A stretch of 64,000 bases of DNA from Halothiobacillus sp. (lineage in GTDB: Bacteria; Pseudomonadota; Gammaproteobacteria; Halothiobacillales; Halothiobacillaceae): assembly GCA_020061705.1 (NCBI GenBank), contig JAGUXT010000058.1:1-64000 (forward strand). Direction: 5' to 3'. Positions 10,818 to 19,282 of the stretch are shown here, piece after piece. The notes under the pieces are model-generated. The model was not told the origin of the DNA, did no database searches, and was given only the letters and a program-made list of their open reading frames with translations. Position 1 is the stretch's first letter. Each line of letters opens with the position of its first letter. The position numbers were made by a program, and so were the translations under genes.

Positions 10818-13604
10818 ATGTCCCTTAACACCACCCAACACTATTTCACCAAACTCTACCTTGCTGTCTTCCTGCGTGCGCCTGATCTGGGCGGCCTGAA
10901 TTACTGGACTGATGAGGTTTTGGTGCATGGCAAGTCCTTGCCGAGTATCGGCGGCATAATTTTTAGCCTACCCGTTGTCACCAATACTTACCCAGCAAGC
11001 CTGTCTGATCTGGATTTTGTCGAGGCGATTTATCACAACGTATTCGGGCGTGATAGTGATGCACAGGGTCTGGCATATTGGGCGAGTGAAATCGCTACCC
11101 TGCGCAGTACCTACACCGCACAAGGTTCGGCCAATGCCGACTTCGAGGCACGCGCCCAGTTGGTCATGAACATGATGAATGCCGGTTTGGGTACGCCGGA
11201 TGGTACGGATGGTAAGGCCTATATCGAGAACCGTCTCGCTGTGGCTGAGTATGTCGCTGAACAACAACTCGAACTGGGTCGGGATATCTCGGCGGCGTTT
11301 CTGCTGGAAACGTTAAGTCATGTGAATGCCGATGATGCAAGTGTCTCAACTGGCAAGAACGCCATTACTAACCTGCTTGCAGATGAAACGGCACCAAACC
11401 TGTTAACTCTGGGTCTCACAACCTCCGTCCAGACAAGCGGTGTGCTCGCTATCGACATCCCTGGACACAGTTCGTTCTACGGTCCTGTGATTCAGGATGC
11501 CGAAGGCCATTTGCTTGTGTTTGGAATTAATAGCGAAACGCTCACTCGCCTTAACGCGGACGCTACGCTGGATACGAGTTTTGGTGGCGGAGATGGCGTG
11601 GTGAATGGCTTTGGTAGCCTGTTTCTCTTGCAATCTGATAACAAGCTGGTAGGGCACGTTGTTGGTTCTGATCTCTCGCGACTCAATCCCGATGGTACGC
11701 TAGATAACAGTTTTGGCAACGCTGGCCATGTCACGACACATTTTCCCGGAGAACACGGTCACGGGGCTCATGACTTGATTCAGCAGCAGGACGGCAAGCT
11801 GGTGACGGCTGGGTACGAATACAGTACTAGACAAGGCCCCTGGATTGGTGACCTCGGCCCCCAGATTATTAGCACCTATTATGGCTTCAGCTTGGTGCGC
11901 TACAACATGGATGGCTCACTGGATACCAGTTTTGGCGGCAATGGCAGGATCACGACAGACTTTGTGACAGGCTATGACAGCAAAAACAACGAGACAATGG
12001 ACTTGATTCAACAGGCGGATGGCAAGCTGGTGGTGGCTGGAACAAGTAACAAAGGCTTTGAACTGGCGCGCTACAACCCTGATGGCTCGCTCGATAGCGG
12101 GTTTGGCAGCAATGGTTTGGTGACCACCGACTTTGCGCAAAGGGATGACGGAAGTGAAAGCCTGTTCCAACTGGATGATGGCAAGCTGATGCTGGTGGGG
12201 CGTACCAATAACACGTCAAACTTCGTCATCGCGCGCTACAACCCCGATGGTTCGCTGGATAGCAGTTTTGCTAACCATGGATTGCTGACCACCGATTTTG
12301 CGGGCGGCGGAGGCAAATTTTTCCAACTAGCCGATGGCAAACTGCTGTTCACGGGGATAACCAATGAGCATGGACAATACGAGGGTGCCATGGTGCGCCA
12401 TAACGCCGATGGCTCGCTGGATATCAGCTTTGGCAACGGCGGTCGTGTCGATACCGGCTCAGGTATTGTTGGCAACCTACTCTCGCAGCCTGATGGCAGT
12501 CTGCTCGTTTCGGGCTACGACGGTTCTGCACTCGCTCGTCTTAACCCTGACGGCAGCTTGGATACCCACTTTGGCGGCGGCGATGGTAAGGCCAGTAATG
12601 AAGTTGCGCACGAATTTTGGCAACTTATTCAACAAAACGATGGCCAGCTGTTGCTAACGAGCTGGGTAGTCGCACCTGATTTTTACACTAATAACTTATT
12701 ACTCGCACGCTACAACCCGGACGGCACACCAGACACAGGTTTTGGCAGCGATCAATTGCTTGCTGCCCTTAGCCTGAGCAGTGATGAAGACGCTACGGCA
12801 GGTTTGTACGATGGCAGCAATACCCTGATCGACGCGGCCTTGGTTCTAAGCGCCAATACGGCCGCCACGCTTGAAGTCAGCGCCCAGGCCAGTGTGACTC
12901 AAACCAGCCTGCGCCTGACAGATGACGCTGGCAATAGCAGCAGTGGCCCAGCGGTGATCCTGGGGACCACGGAGAACGATATTCTGAGTCTAAGCAGCGC
13001 GGGCTACCTGTTTGGCTTTGACGGCGGCGACGATCTGATCGGCAGCAGTGGAGCGGATGTATTTATTGGCGGCAAGGGGGAAGATCGACTTTGGCTGGGC
13101 AGCGACAGCGCCGTGGATCAAGTGTTCTTTGGTGTCGAAGGCTTGAACTACCACGATTACCCCATGGACTATGACGTGATTTATGACATGGCTCTTGGCT
13201 CAGGCGGGGATGTGCTTGATTTGTCTAGCCTGAACCTTGGCGCGATGAGTCTGAATGCTACTATTTTCAATACCAATCCCAGCGTCTCCACCAACATTAG
13301 CGGACAAGTCGTTCGCCTGCTTGATCAAACAAGCTACTATCCAGACGGTTTCCTCCCAAGACCTTCAGACACTGAGTTAATGCAAGCGTTGAACGACGGC
13401 AGGTATGCCAACCTGGACATGGACGCCAACAGCTCTGCTTTGATTCTTGTCAATTGGGTTATAGACCAGCACGCCTATAACAACACGACATTCCTGTCTC
13501 GCGTGGAATCGAACGACACCGGCGAAATCGACTCGGTGGAGCTGATCGGCGTGATTCGAAACGTGGATGTCAATCTCTGGACGGCTGACAACTTCACGTT
13601 CTGA
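10818..13604 (+). CDS. DUF4214-like protein with ~8 delta-60/beta-propeller repeats and RTX-like C-terminus; putative type I secreted surface protein
   Basis: N-terminal DUF4214-like region; repeats of the form G.(V/I)TTDF...LIQQ.DGKL...G...LARYNPDGSLDTSFG; GGDDLIGSSGADVFIGGKGEDRL; C-terminal VELIGVIRNVDVNLWTADNFTF. No obvious Sec signal. Confidence 0.82.
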   Translation: MSLNTTQHYFTKLYLAVFLRAPDLGGLNYWTDEVLVHGKSLPSIGGIIFSLPVVTNTYPASLSDLDFVEAIYHNVFGRDSDAQGLAYWASEIATLRSTYTAQGSANADFEARAQLVMNMMNAGLGTPDGTDGKAYIENRLAVAEYVAEQQLELGRDISAAFLLETLSHVNADDASVSTGKNAITNLLADETAPNLLTLGLTTSVQTSGVLAIDIPGHSSFYGPVIQDAEGHLLVFGINSETLTRLNADATLDTSFGGGDGVVNGFGSLFLLQSDNKLVGHVVGSDLSRLNPDGTLDNSFGNAGHVTTHFPGEHGHGAHDLIQQQDGKLVTAGYEYSTRQGPWIGDLGPQIISTYYGFSLVRYNMDGSLDTSFGGNGRITTDFVTGYDSKNNETMDLIQQADGKLVVAGTSNKGFELARYNPDGSLDSGFGSNGLVTTDFAQRDDGSESLFQLDDGKLMLVGRTNNTSNFVIARYNPDGSLDSSFANHGLLTTDFAGGGGKFFQLADGKLLFTGITNEHGQYEGAMVRHNADGSLDISFGNGGRVDTGSGIVGNLLSQPDGSLLVSGYDGSALARLNPDGSLDTHFGGGDGKASNEVAHEFWQLIQQNDGQLLLTSWVVAPDFYTNNLLLARYNPDGTPDTGFGSDQLLAALSLSSDEDATAGLYDGSNTLIDAALVLSANTAATLEVSAQASVTQTSLRLTDDAGNSSSGPAVILGTTENDILSLSSAGYLFGFDGGDDLIGSSGADVFIGGKGEDRLWLGSDSAVDQVFFGVEGLNYHDYPMDYDVIYDMALGSGGDVLDLSSLNLGAMSLNATIFNTNPSVSTNISGQVVRLLDQTSYYPDGFLPRPSDTELMQALNDGRYANLDMDANSSALILVNWVIDQHAYNNTTFLSRVESNDTGEIDSVELIGVIRNVDVNLWTADNFTF
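11440..12750 (+). repeat. ~8 diverged delta-60-like protein repeats
   Basis: Eight successive units ending in LD.(S/G)FG-type motifs counted in the supplied translation (DTSFGGGD, DNSFGNA, DTSFGGN, DSGFGSN, DSSFANH, DISFGNG, DTHFGGGD, DTGFGSD). Confidence 0.75.
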
Positions 13605-13618
13605 CGCTCCTCCCTCGC

Positions 13619-13685
13619 GTAGGAGCGGGCTTGCCCGCGAAAGCTTTCCACACGTTGAGCCATTCGCGGCCAAGGCAGCTCCTAC
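13619..13685. repeat. REP-like palindrome, family B
   Basis: gtaggagcgggcttgcccgcgaa...ttcgcggccaaggcagctcctac inverted repeat 14 nt after the stop of the 10818 gene. Confidence 0.85.
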
Positions 13686-13827
13686 GATCAAAGACGATAG
13701 CATTCAACCCTTTCACGGTGCCGCTGTTTATTTGTAGCCCCCCGGAAACGGGTCAAATTGCGTAGTAAACCACACACTCCAAGCACACCTTGCGCCTGCC
13801 CATCACTCTCGCCAGAGGAATATCCCA

Positions 13828-16506
13828 ATGCCGCTTACCAGCACCCAACACTATTTCACCAAGTTTTACCTTGCCGCCTTCCTGCGCGCGCCCGAGCTGG
13901 GTGGGCTGAATTACTGGGTCAACGAAGCCCAGTCCGGCAAAAGCCTGCACGAAGTCGGCGGCATTATTTTCAGTCTGCCGAGTGTGACCGACATTTACCC
14001 TGCCAACCTTTCCGACACGGATTTTGTTGAAGCGATTTACCACAATGTCTTCGGTCGCAGCAGCGATGCGGAGGGTATGAGCTATTGGACAGACGAAATC
14101 GCCAGCCTGCGCTCGAATTTTGCCGCGCAAGGCTCGACCAATGCCGCCTATGAAGCACGCGGCAAACTGCTCATGAACATGGTCGATGCCGGTCTTGCGA
14201 CGGCGGAAGGTACCGATGGCAAAGCCTATATCGAGAATCGACTGGATGTAGCCGAGTACGCGATTGAGCAACAACTGGATCAGGGTCGGGAGATTGCGGT
14301 CACGTTTTTGCAAGACACGCTTAGCCAGGTCAATGCCAATGACACAAGCGTGACCGTAGCTCAGGATGCCATTGCGCACCTGCTCGAAGATAAAACCGCT
14401 CCAAGCCTGTTGACTCTGGAGGCCACAACCTCCGCACATAGCGGCAAGCTCACCACCGACTTTGCGGGATATAGTGACCTTGGCGCCAGCCTGATCCAGC
14501 AGGCGGATGGCAAGCTGCTGCTGGCGGGGATTGCCATTGAGGGCGGCTACGACAACTTCGCCCTGGCGCGCTATAACGCCGATGGCACGCTGGACACCAC
14601 GTTTGGCGGCGGCGATGGCAAACTCACCACCGACTTTGTAGGATATGGTGACTATGGCGCCAGCCTGATACAGCAGGCCGATGGCAAGCTTCTCCTTGCG
14701 GGGTCTGCCTCTGAAGGCTTCTACCACAACTTCGCCCTGGCGCGCTATAACGCCGATGGCACGCTGGACGCCAACTTTGGCGAGGGAGATGGCATAGTCA
14801 CCACCGACTTTGTGGAAGACAGTTACTATGGCAACAACTATGGCAACAGCAATGACTTTGGCAGCAGCCTGATCCAGCAGGCCGATGGCAAGCTGCTCCT
14901 TGCGGGATCTGCCCGTGAAGACAACAACAACGAATTCGCCCTGGCGCGCTACAACCTCGATGGCACGTTGGACACCACGTTTGGCAGCGGCGATGGCAAA
15001 GTCACCACCGACTTTGTGGGAAGTTTTGACTCTGGCAGCAGCCTGATCCAGCAGGCCGATGGCAAGCTGCTGCTGGCGGGGTATGTCCGTGAAGAAGGTG
15101 GCTATGACAACTTCGCCCTGGCGCGCTACAACCTCGATGGTACGTTGGATACAAGCTTTGGCGGCGGCGATGGCAAACTCACCACCGACTTTGCAGGAAG
15201 TGATGACTCTGGCCGCAGCCTGATCCAGCAAGCCGATGGCAAGCTGCTGCTAGCGGGGAAAGTCTATCAGGGCGGTTACTCAAACTTCGCCCTGGCGCGC
15301 TATAACCTTGACGGCACGCTGGACACCAGCTTTGGCGGCGGCGATGGCAAACTCACCACCGACTTTGCAGGAAGTTATGACTATGGCGAGAGCCTGATCC
15401 AGCAGGCCGATGGCAAGCTGCTGCTTGCGGGGTCTGCCCGTGAGGGCAGCAACGACAACGAAAACTTCGCCCTGGCGCGCTACAACCTCGATGGCACGTT
15501 GGACACCACGTTTGGCGGCGGCGATGGCAAAGTCACCACTGACTTCGCGGGAAGTGCTGACTATGGCTACAGCCTGATCCAGCAGGTCGATGGCAAGCTG
15601 CTGCTAGCGGGGCGAGCCTATGATGGCGGCAACTCAAACTTCGCCCTGGCTCGCTACAATCTTGATGGCACACTGGATACCAGCTTTGGTGCCGAACGCC
15701 TGAGTGCGCTGAGCCTGAGCACCAGTGAAAACGCTACGGCAGGTTTGTACGATAGCAGCAACGCCCTGATTGGTTCGAGCCTGAGCCTGAGCGCCAATGT
15801 CGCCGCCACGCTAGAAGTCAGCGCCCAGGCCAGCGTGACCCAAACCAGCCTGCGCCTGACCGATGCAGCGGGTAATAGCAGCACGGGTGCGGCAGTGGCG
15901 TTGGGGACAGAACGAGGGGATACCTTCAACCTTAGCAGTCCAGGCTATCTGTTTGGCTTTGATGGCGATGACGCCCTGACCGGCAGCAGCGGGGCTGATG
16001 TGTATATTGGCGGCAGCGGAACCGACGCGCTTGATCTTGGCAGCGACAGCGCAGTGGATCGGGTGTTGTTTGATGTGAATGGATTGGGCTTTGACATCAT
16101 CACTGGTCTGGTGCAAGGCGCGGGCGGCGATGTGCTGGATGTGGCCGCACTGAATCTGGGCGGCCTGGCGCTCAGCGAAGTGTTTGACACCAACCCCGGC
16201 GCGGCCACCGACATCAGCGGCCAAGTGGTGCGTTTGTTGGACATCAGCGGTGGTGAGTACATTATTGATATTCACTACTCGGCTATAGCAATCAAAACCG
16301 CGCTGACCATCGGCGAATACGCCAATCTGGACATGCTGGCCAATCGTTCGGCACTGGTACTGACCGCTGAAAATAGCAACCCGGGCACGAACTACCTGTT
16401 CCGCGTGGATTCGACCGATACGGGTGCCATCGGCACGGTGGAGCTGATCGGCGTGATCAACAACGCGGATATCGACCACTGGACGGCTGACAACTTCGCA
16501 TTCTGA
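13828..16506 (+). CDS. DUF4214-like protein with 7 highly similar delta-60/beta-propeller repeats and RTX-like C-terminus; paralog of 10818..13604
   Basis: MPLTSTQHYFTKFYLAAFLRAPELGGLNYW...; seven GK(L/V)TTDF...SLIQQADGKLLLAG...NFALARYNLDGTLDTSFGGGD units; C-terminal VELIGVINNADIDHWTADNFAF. Confidence 0.85.
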   Translation: MPLTSTQHYFTKFYLAAFLRAPELGGLNYWVNEAQSGKSLHEVGGIIFSLPSVTDIYPANLSDTDFVEAIYHNVFGRSSDAEGMSYWTDEIASLRSNFAAQGSTNAAYEARGKLLMNMVDAGLATAEGTDGKAYIENRLDVAEYAIEQQLDQGREIAVTFLQDTLSQVNANDTSVTVAQDAIAHLLEDKTAPSLLTLEATTSAHSGKLTTDFAGYSDLGASLIQQADGKLLLAGIAIEGGYDNFALARYNADGTLDTTFGGGDGKLTTDFVGYGDYGASLIQQADGKLLLAGSASEGFYHNFALARYNADGTLDANFGEGDGIVTTDFVEDSYYGNNYGNSNDFGSSLIQQADGKLLLAGSAREDNNNEFALARYNLDGTLDTTFGSGDGKVTTDFVGSFDSGSSLIQQADGKLLLAGYVREEGGYDNFALARYNLDGTLDTSFGGGDGKLTTDFAGSDDSGRSLIQQADGKLLLAGKVYQGGYSNFALARYNLDGTLDTSFGGGDGKLTTDFAGSYDYGESLIQQADGKLLLAGSAREGSNDNENFALARYNLDGTLDTTFGGGDGKVTTDFAGSADYGYSLIQQVDGKLLLAGRAYDGGNSNFALARYNLDGTLDTSFGAERLSALSLSTSENATAGLYDSSNALIGSSLSLSANVAATLEVSAQASVTQTSLRLTDAAGNSSTGAAVALGTERGDTFNLSSPGYLFGFDGDDALTGSSGADVYIGGSGTDALDLGSDSAVDRVLFDVNGLGFDIITGLVQGAGGDVLDVAALNLGGLALSEVFDTNPGAATDISGQVVRLLDISGGEYIIDIHYSAIAIKTALTIGEYANLDMLANRSALVLTAENSNPGTNYLFRVDSTDTGAIGTVELIGVINNADIDHWTADNFAF
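14440..15692 (+). repeat. Seven near-identical tandem repeats (~170-200 bp per unit) encoding the propeller region
   Basis: Repeated DNA strings such as 'agcctgatccagcaggccgatggcaagctgctgct' and 'aacttcgccctggcgcgctacaacctcgatggcac' once per unit. Confidence 0.88.
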
Positions 16507-16567
16507 GAGGCTGCCCGCGAAGGTTTTCCGCTCGCGTTGAGCTATTCGCGGCCAGGGCTGCTCCTAC
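16507..16567. repeat. REP-like palindrome, family B (degenerate left arm)
   Basis: aggctgcccgcgaagg...gctattcgcggccagggctgctcctac immediately after the stop of the 13828 gene. Confidence 0.7.
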
Positions 16568-16663
16568 GGCGATCTGGGTTTACACGTTTCTAATACGCCC
16601 GTCCATGCCCCTCTGCTGTTAGACTTGCGCGCATTTCATCCAGCCTGGGTCGGGTCACGTTCT

Positions 16664-17761
16664 ATGCTTTGGGTTTTATTCACCGCCACACTGGTTTCGC
16701 TGGCCGTGGCCACGCTGATTATCCGTCAGTCCTTTGCGCAGGATGTGGTGCACAGCGGGCCGCAACAGGTGCACAGGCATCGTGTGTCGCGCGTGGGCGG
16801 CATTGCGCTGGTGACGGGCTGGGTGGTTGGGCTGGGCGTGGCCATTTTCAGTAACGACCAGCCCTGGTTGAACGTGCTGCTGTGGTGGCTGTGCGTGTTG
16901 CCGGTGTTCGCTGTGGGCTTGCTGGAGGATATGACACACAAGATCAGTCCGCCTTGGCGTCTGCTGGCTGCCGGGGTGTCCGCCATGCTGGCCACCTGGC
17001 TGCTTGGCGCCATCTTGCCGAGGCTCGATCTTCCTCTGATCGATACGGCGCTGGCGAGCTGGCCGCTTTTGGCCTTGGCGCTGACCTGGTTTGCCATGGC
17101 TGGGGTGAGCCATGCGTTCAATATTATTGATGGCTACAACGGGCTGTCTGGCATGGTGGCTTTGCTGGTGCTGGGCGCATTGGGCTATGTGGCTTTCAAG
17201 GTGCATGACATTGAGCTGATGCTGGTGTGTTTGGCCTCTATCGGTGCGGCTCTCGGCTTTTTGGCGTGGAATTATCCGCGCGGCCTCATTTTTGCGGGCG
17301 ATGGTGGGGCGTATTTTCTGGGCTTTATCGTTGCGCTGATCGCCGTGCTGCTAGTGCAGCGTCACGCGGAGGTTTCCGCATGGTTCCCCTTGCTGCTGGT
17401 GATTTACCCCGTGTGGGAGACGGTTTTTTCGATCTACCGCCGCCGCGCCAGCGGGCGCGCGGCGGTGATGCCGGATGCCTTGCACCTGCATCAGATGATC
17501 TACCGCCGCTTGGTGCTGTGGATGGTCGGCAGCCGGGAGGCGCGGCATTTGATCGAGCGCAATGCCATGACTTCGCCGTATTTGTGGGGTGTGGCGGCAT
17601 TGTCCATTGTGCCTGCAGTGTTTTTTTGGCAGTCCACGCCAATTCTCATCAGCTTTTGTCTGCTGTTCGTGATGTTCTATCTGTGGCTGTATCGCCGCTT
17701 GGTGCGTTTTCGTGCCCCCAAGTGGCTGATTACGCGCAGTGATTCAACGAACCGAAACTAG
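16664..17761 (+). CDS. MraY/WecA/WbpL-like polyprenyl-phosphate glycosyl-1-phosphate transferase
   Basis: Multi-TM; HRHRVSRVGGIALVTGW, VGLLEDMTHKISPPWRL, FNIIDGYNGLSGMVALL, RGLIFAGDGGAYFLGFIVA, LHLHQMIYRR. ORF track begins at TTG 16625; ATG at 16664. Confidence 0.88.
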   Translation: MLWVLFTATLVSLAVATLIIRQSFAQDVVHSGPQQVHRHRVSRVGGIALVTGWVVGLGVAIFSNDQPWLNVLLWWLCVLPVFAVGLLEDMTHKISPPWRLLAAGVSAMLATWLLGAILPRLDLPLIDTALASWPLLALALTWFAMAGVSHAFNIIDGYNGLSGMVALLVLGALGYVAFKVHDIELMLVCLASIGAALGFLAWNYPRGLIFAGDGGAYFLGFIVALIAVLLVQRHAEVSAWFPLLLVIYPVWETVFSIYRRRASGRAAVMPDALHLHQMIYRRLVLWMVGSREARHLIERNAMTSPYLWGVAALSIVPAVFFWQSTPILISFCLLFVMFYLWLYRRLVRFRAPKWLITRSDSTNRN

Positions 17762-17770
17762 AGTTGCAAA

Positions 17771-19282
17771 ATGCCGCCAAAAATTCCGAGCATTAAGCAT
17801 TCAAGTCTCATCAACTTGCTTGGGGCGGTGATTCCCCTGCTGGTCACCTTGCTGACCTTGCCGTTTTTCCTGCCCTTGGTAGGTGAATTCCGCTATGGCG
17901 CGCTGATGTTGCTTTGGGCTGTGTTGGGCTACATGGGGGTACTGGATCTTGGGCTGGGGCGCGCGGTCAGTCAGCGCATTGCCTTGCTGGATGCCCAACA
18001 GCATCCCCGCAGCGAGCGTGACCATGCGACAGCAAATGTTCTTTGGGGTGGCATGGTCTTAAGTCTGTTGATGGGCTTGCTGGGTGGTGCAGCCTTGGCT
18101 TGGCTGGCGCCGTGGGTGAGCAGCACCGTTTTCAATGCGCCGCCTGAGCTACAACTGGAGTTGAAGGATGCCTTGGCATGGATGGTTTTGGCGCTACCGC
18201 TTGCCACGCTAAGCTCGGTACTAACCGGTGCCTTGCAAGGGCGGCACGCTTTTGTGGCGCTGAATATTTCACAAGTCGTCGGTAGCGTGCTGGCGCTGGT
18301 TTTTCCTTTGCTGCTGGCGCTGGGCGGTATGCTGAGCCTTAGCCTTTTGTTTGCCGCCATGATTGTGGCTCGCGGGGTGCAGTTACTGCTGCTGTATCGC
18401 GCCTGCCGACAGCTGGTGAGCGCTGCGCCGCCGCGTTTGGGGTTGGCGCAGATCCCTAGCCTGCTGCGTTTTGGTGGCTGGGTCTCGGTCAGCAGTGTGC
18501 TGAACCCTATTTTGGAGCTTACCGATCGTTTTGTGATTGGTCATCGACTCGATATGGCCGCAGTCACTGCGTACACCGTGCCGTATAGCTTGGCAACGCG
18601 CCTTTCGCTTGTCCCTGGGAGTCTTTCGAGCGTGCTTTTTCCACGCTTTTCCAGCGTGAGTGGCTTTGAGGCGCAAGTCTTGATGCTGCGCGCACGTCTA
18701 GTACTGACGGCCATCATGACTGCACTGATTGTGCCTGGAATTCTGTTGGTGCCCGCATTTTTATCCCTTTGGCTCGGCAGCGATTTGGGCGAGCGTATGG
18801 CTCCGGTCGCGGTGATTCTGCTGGTCGGCATTTGGATGAATGCACTCGCTTTCTTGCCCTACAGCTATTTGCAGGCTCAAGGCCGCCCCGATCTTCCGGC
18901 CAAGCTGCACCTGCTTGAAGTTCTGCCTTACCTGGCTTTCCTGTGGTGGGCGATTGGCGTGTGGGGCATTCAAGGTGCCGCCTTGGCATGGACGCTGCGC
19001 GTCTCGGTGGATAGCGTATTGTTGTTTAGCGTCGCCCACCGACATGGAACACCATCCACGCAGCTGTCCTGGCAGTCTGGATTGGGCTTGGCAGCGGCGG
19101 CGGCGCTAATAATTAGTGCCGCGTTGACCATGCTAATTTTCGCGCATGAGCCCAGCTTGGCGTATGGCCTAGGTTTATCCATTCTCGCCTTATTGGCACT
19201 TTGGTTATGGAAAAACACCCCCCACGAGTTGCAAGATTTTGCACGCCTTCTGCTACGCAAACTCCGAGTTAGCGCATCATGA
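17771..19282 (+). CDS. Wzx-like oligosaccharide flippase
   Basis: ~14 predicted TM segments, MATE/MVF-type topology; KHSSLINLLGAVIPLLVTLLTLPFFLPLVGEFRYGALMLLWAVLGYMGVLDLGLGRAVSQRIA. Confidence 0.85.
   Translation: MPPKIPSIKHSSLINLLGAVIPLLVTLLTLPFFLPLVGEFRYGALMLLWAVLGYMGVLDLGLGRAVSQRIALLDAQQHPRSERDHATANVLWGGMVLSLLMGLLGGAALAWLAPWVSSTVFNAPPELQLELKDALAWMVLALPLATLSSVLTGALQGRHAFVALNISQVVGSVLALVFPLLLALGGMLSLSLLFAAMIVARGVQLLLLYRACRQLVSAAPPRLGLAQIPSLLRFGGWVSVSSVLNPILELTDRFVIGHRLDMAAVTAYTVPYSLATRLSLVPGSLSSVLFPRFSSVSGFEAQVLMLRARLVLTAIMTALIVPGILLVPAFLSLWLGSDLGERMAPVAVILLVGIWMNALAFLPYSYLQAQGRPDLPAKLHLLEVLPYLAFLWWAIGVWGIQGAALAWTLRVSVDSVLLFSVAHRHGTPSTQLSWQSGLGLAAAAALIISAALTMLIFAHEPSLAYGLGLSILALLALWLWKNTPHELQDFARLLLRKLRVSAS

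Noticed and set aside
13753-15231. 492-aa minus-strand ORF with striking repeats (LAIGLLDQAAARVKTSHKVGGDFAIAAAKRGVQRAIEVVARQGE)
   Set aside because: It is the antisense shadow of the tandem propeller repeats in the 13828..16506 gene; repeats and lack of stops follow from the sense-strand repeat and codon bias.
14440-15692. Regular repeats as a possible CRISPR array
   Set aside because: Units are ~170-200 bp, in frame, coding and conserved through most of their length; no short repeat/unique spacer pattern.
15811-16479. 222-aa minus-strand ORF
   Set aside because: Antisense to the C-terminal part of the 13828 gene; no recognisable domain.
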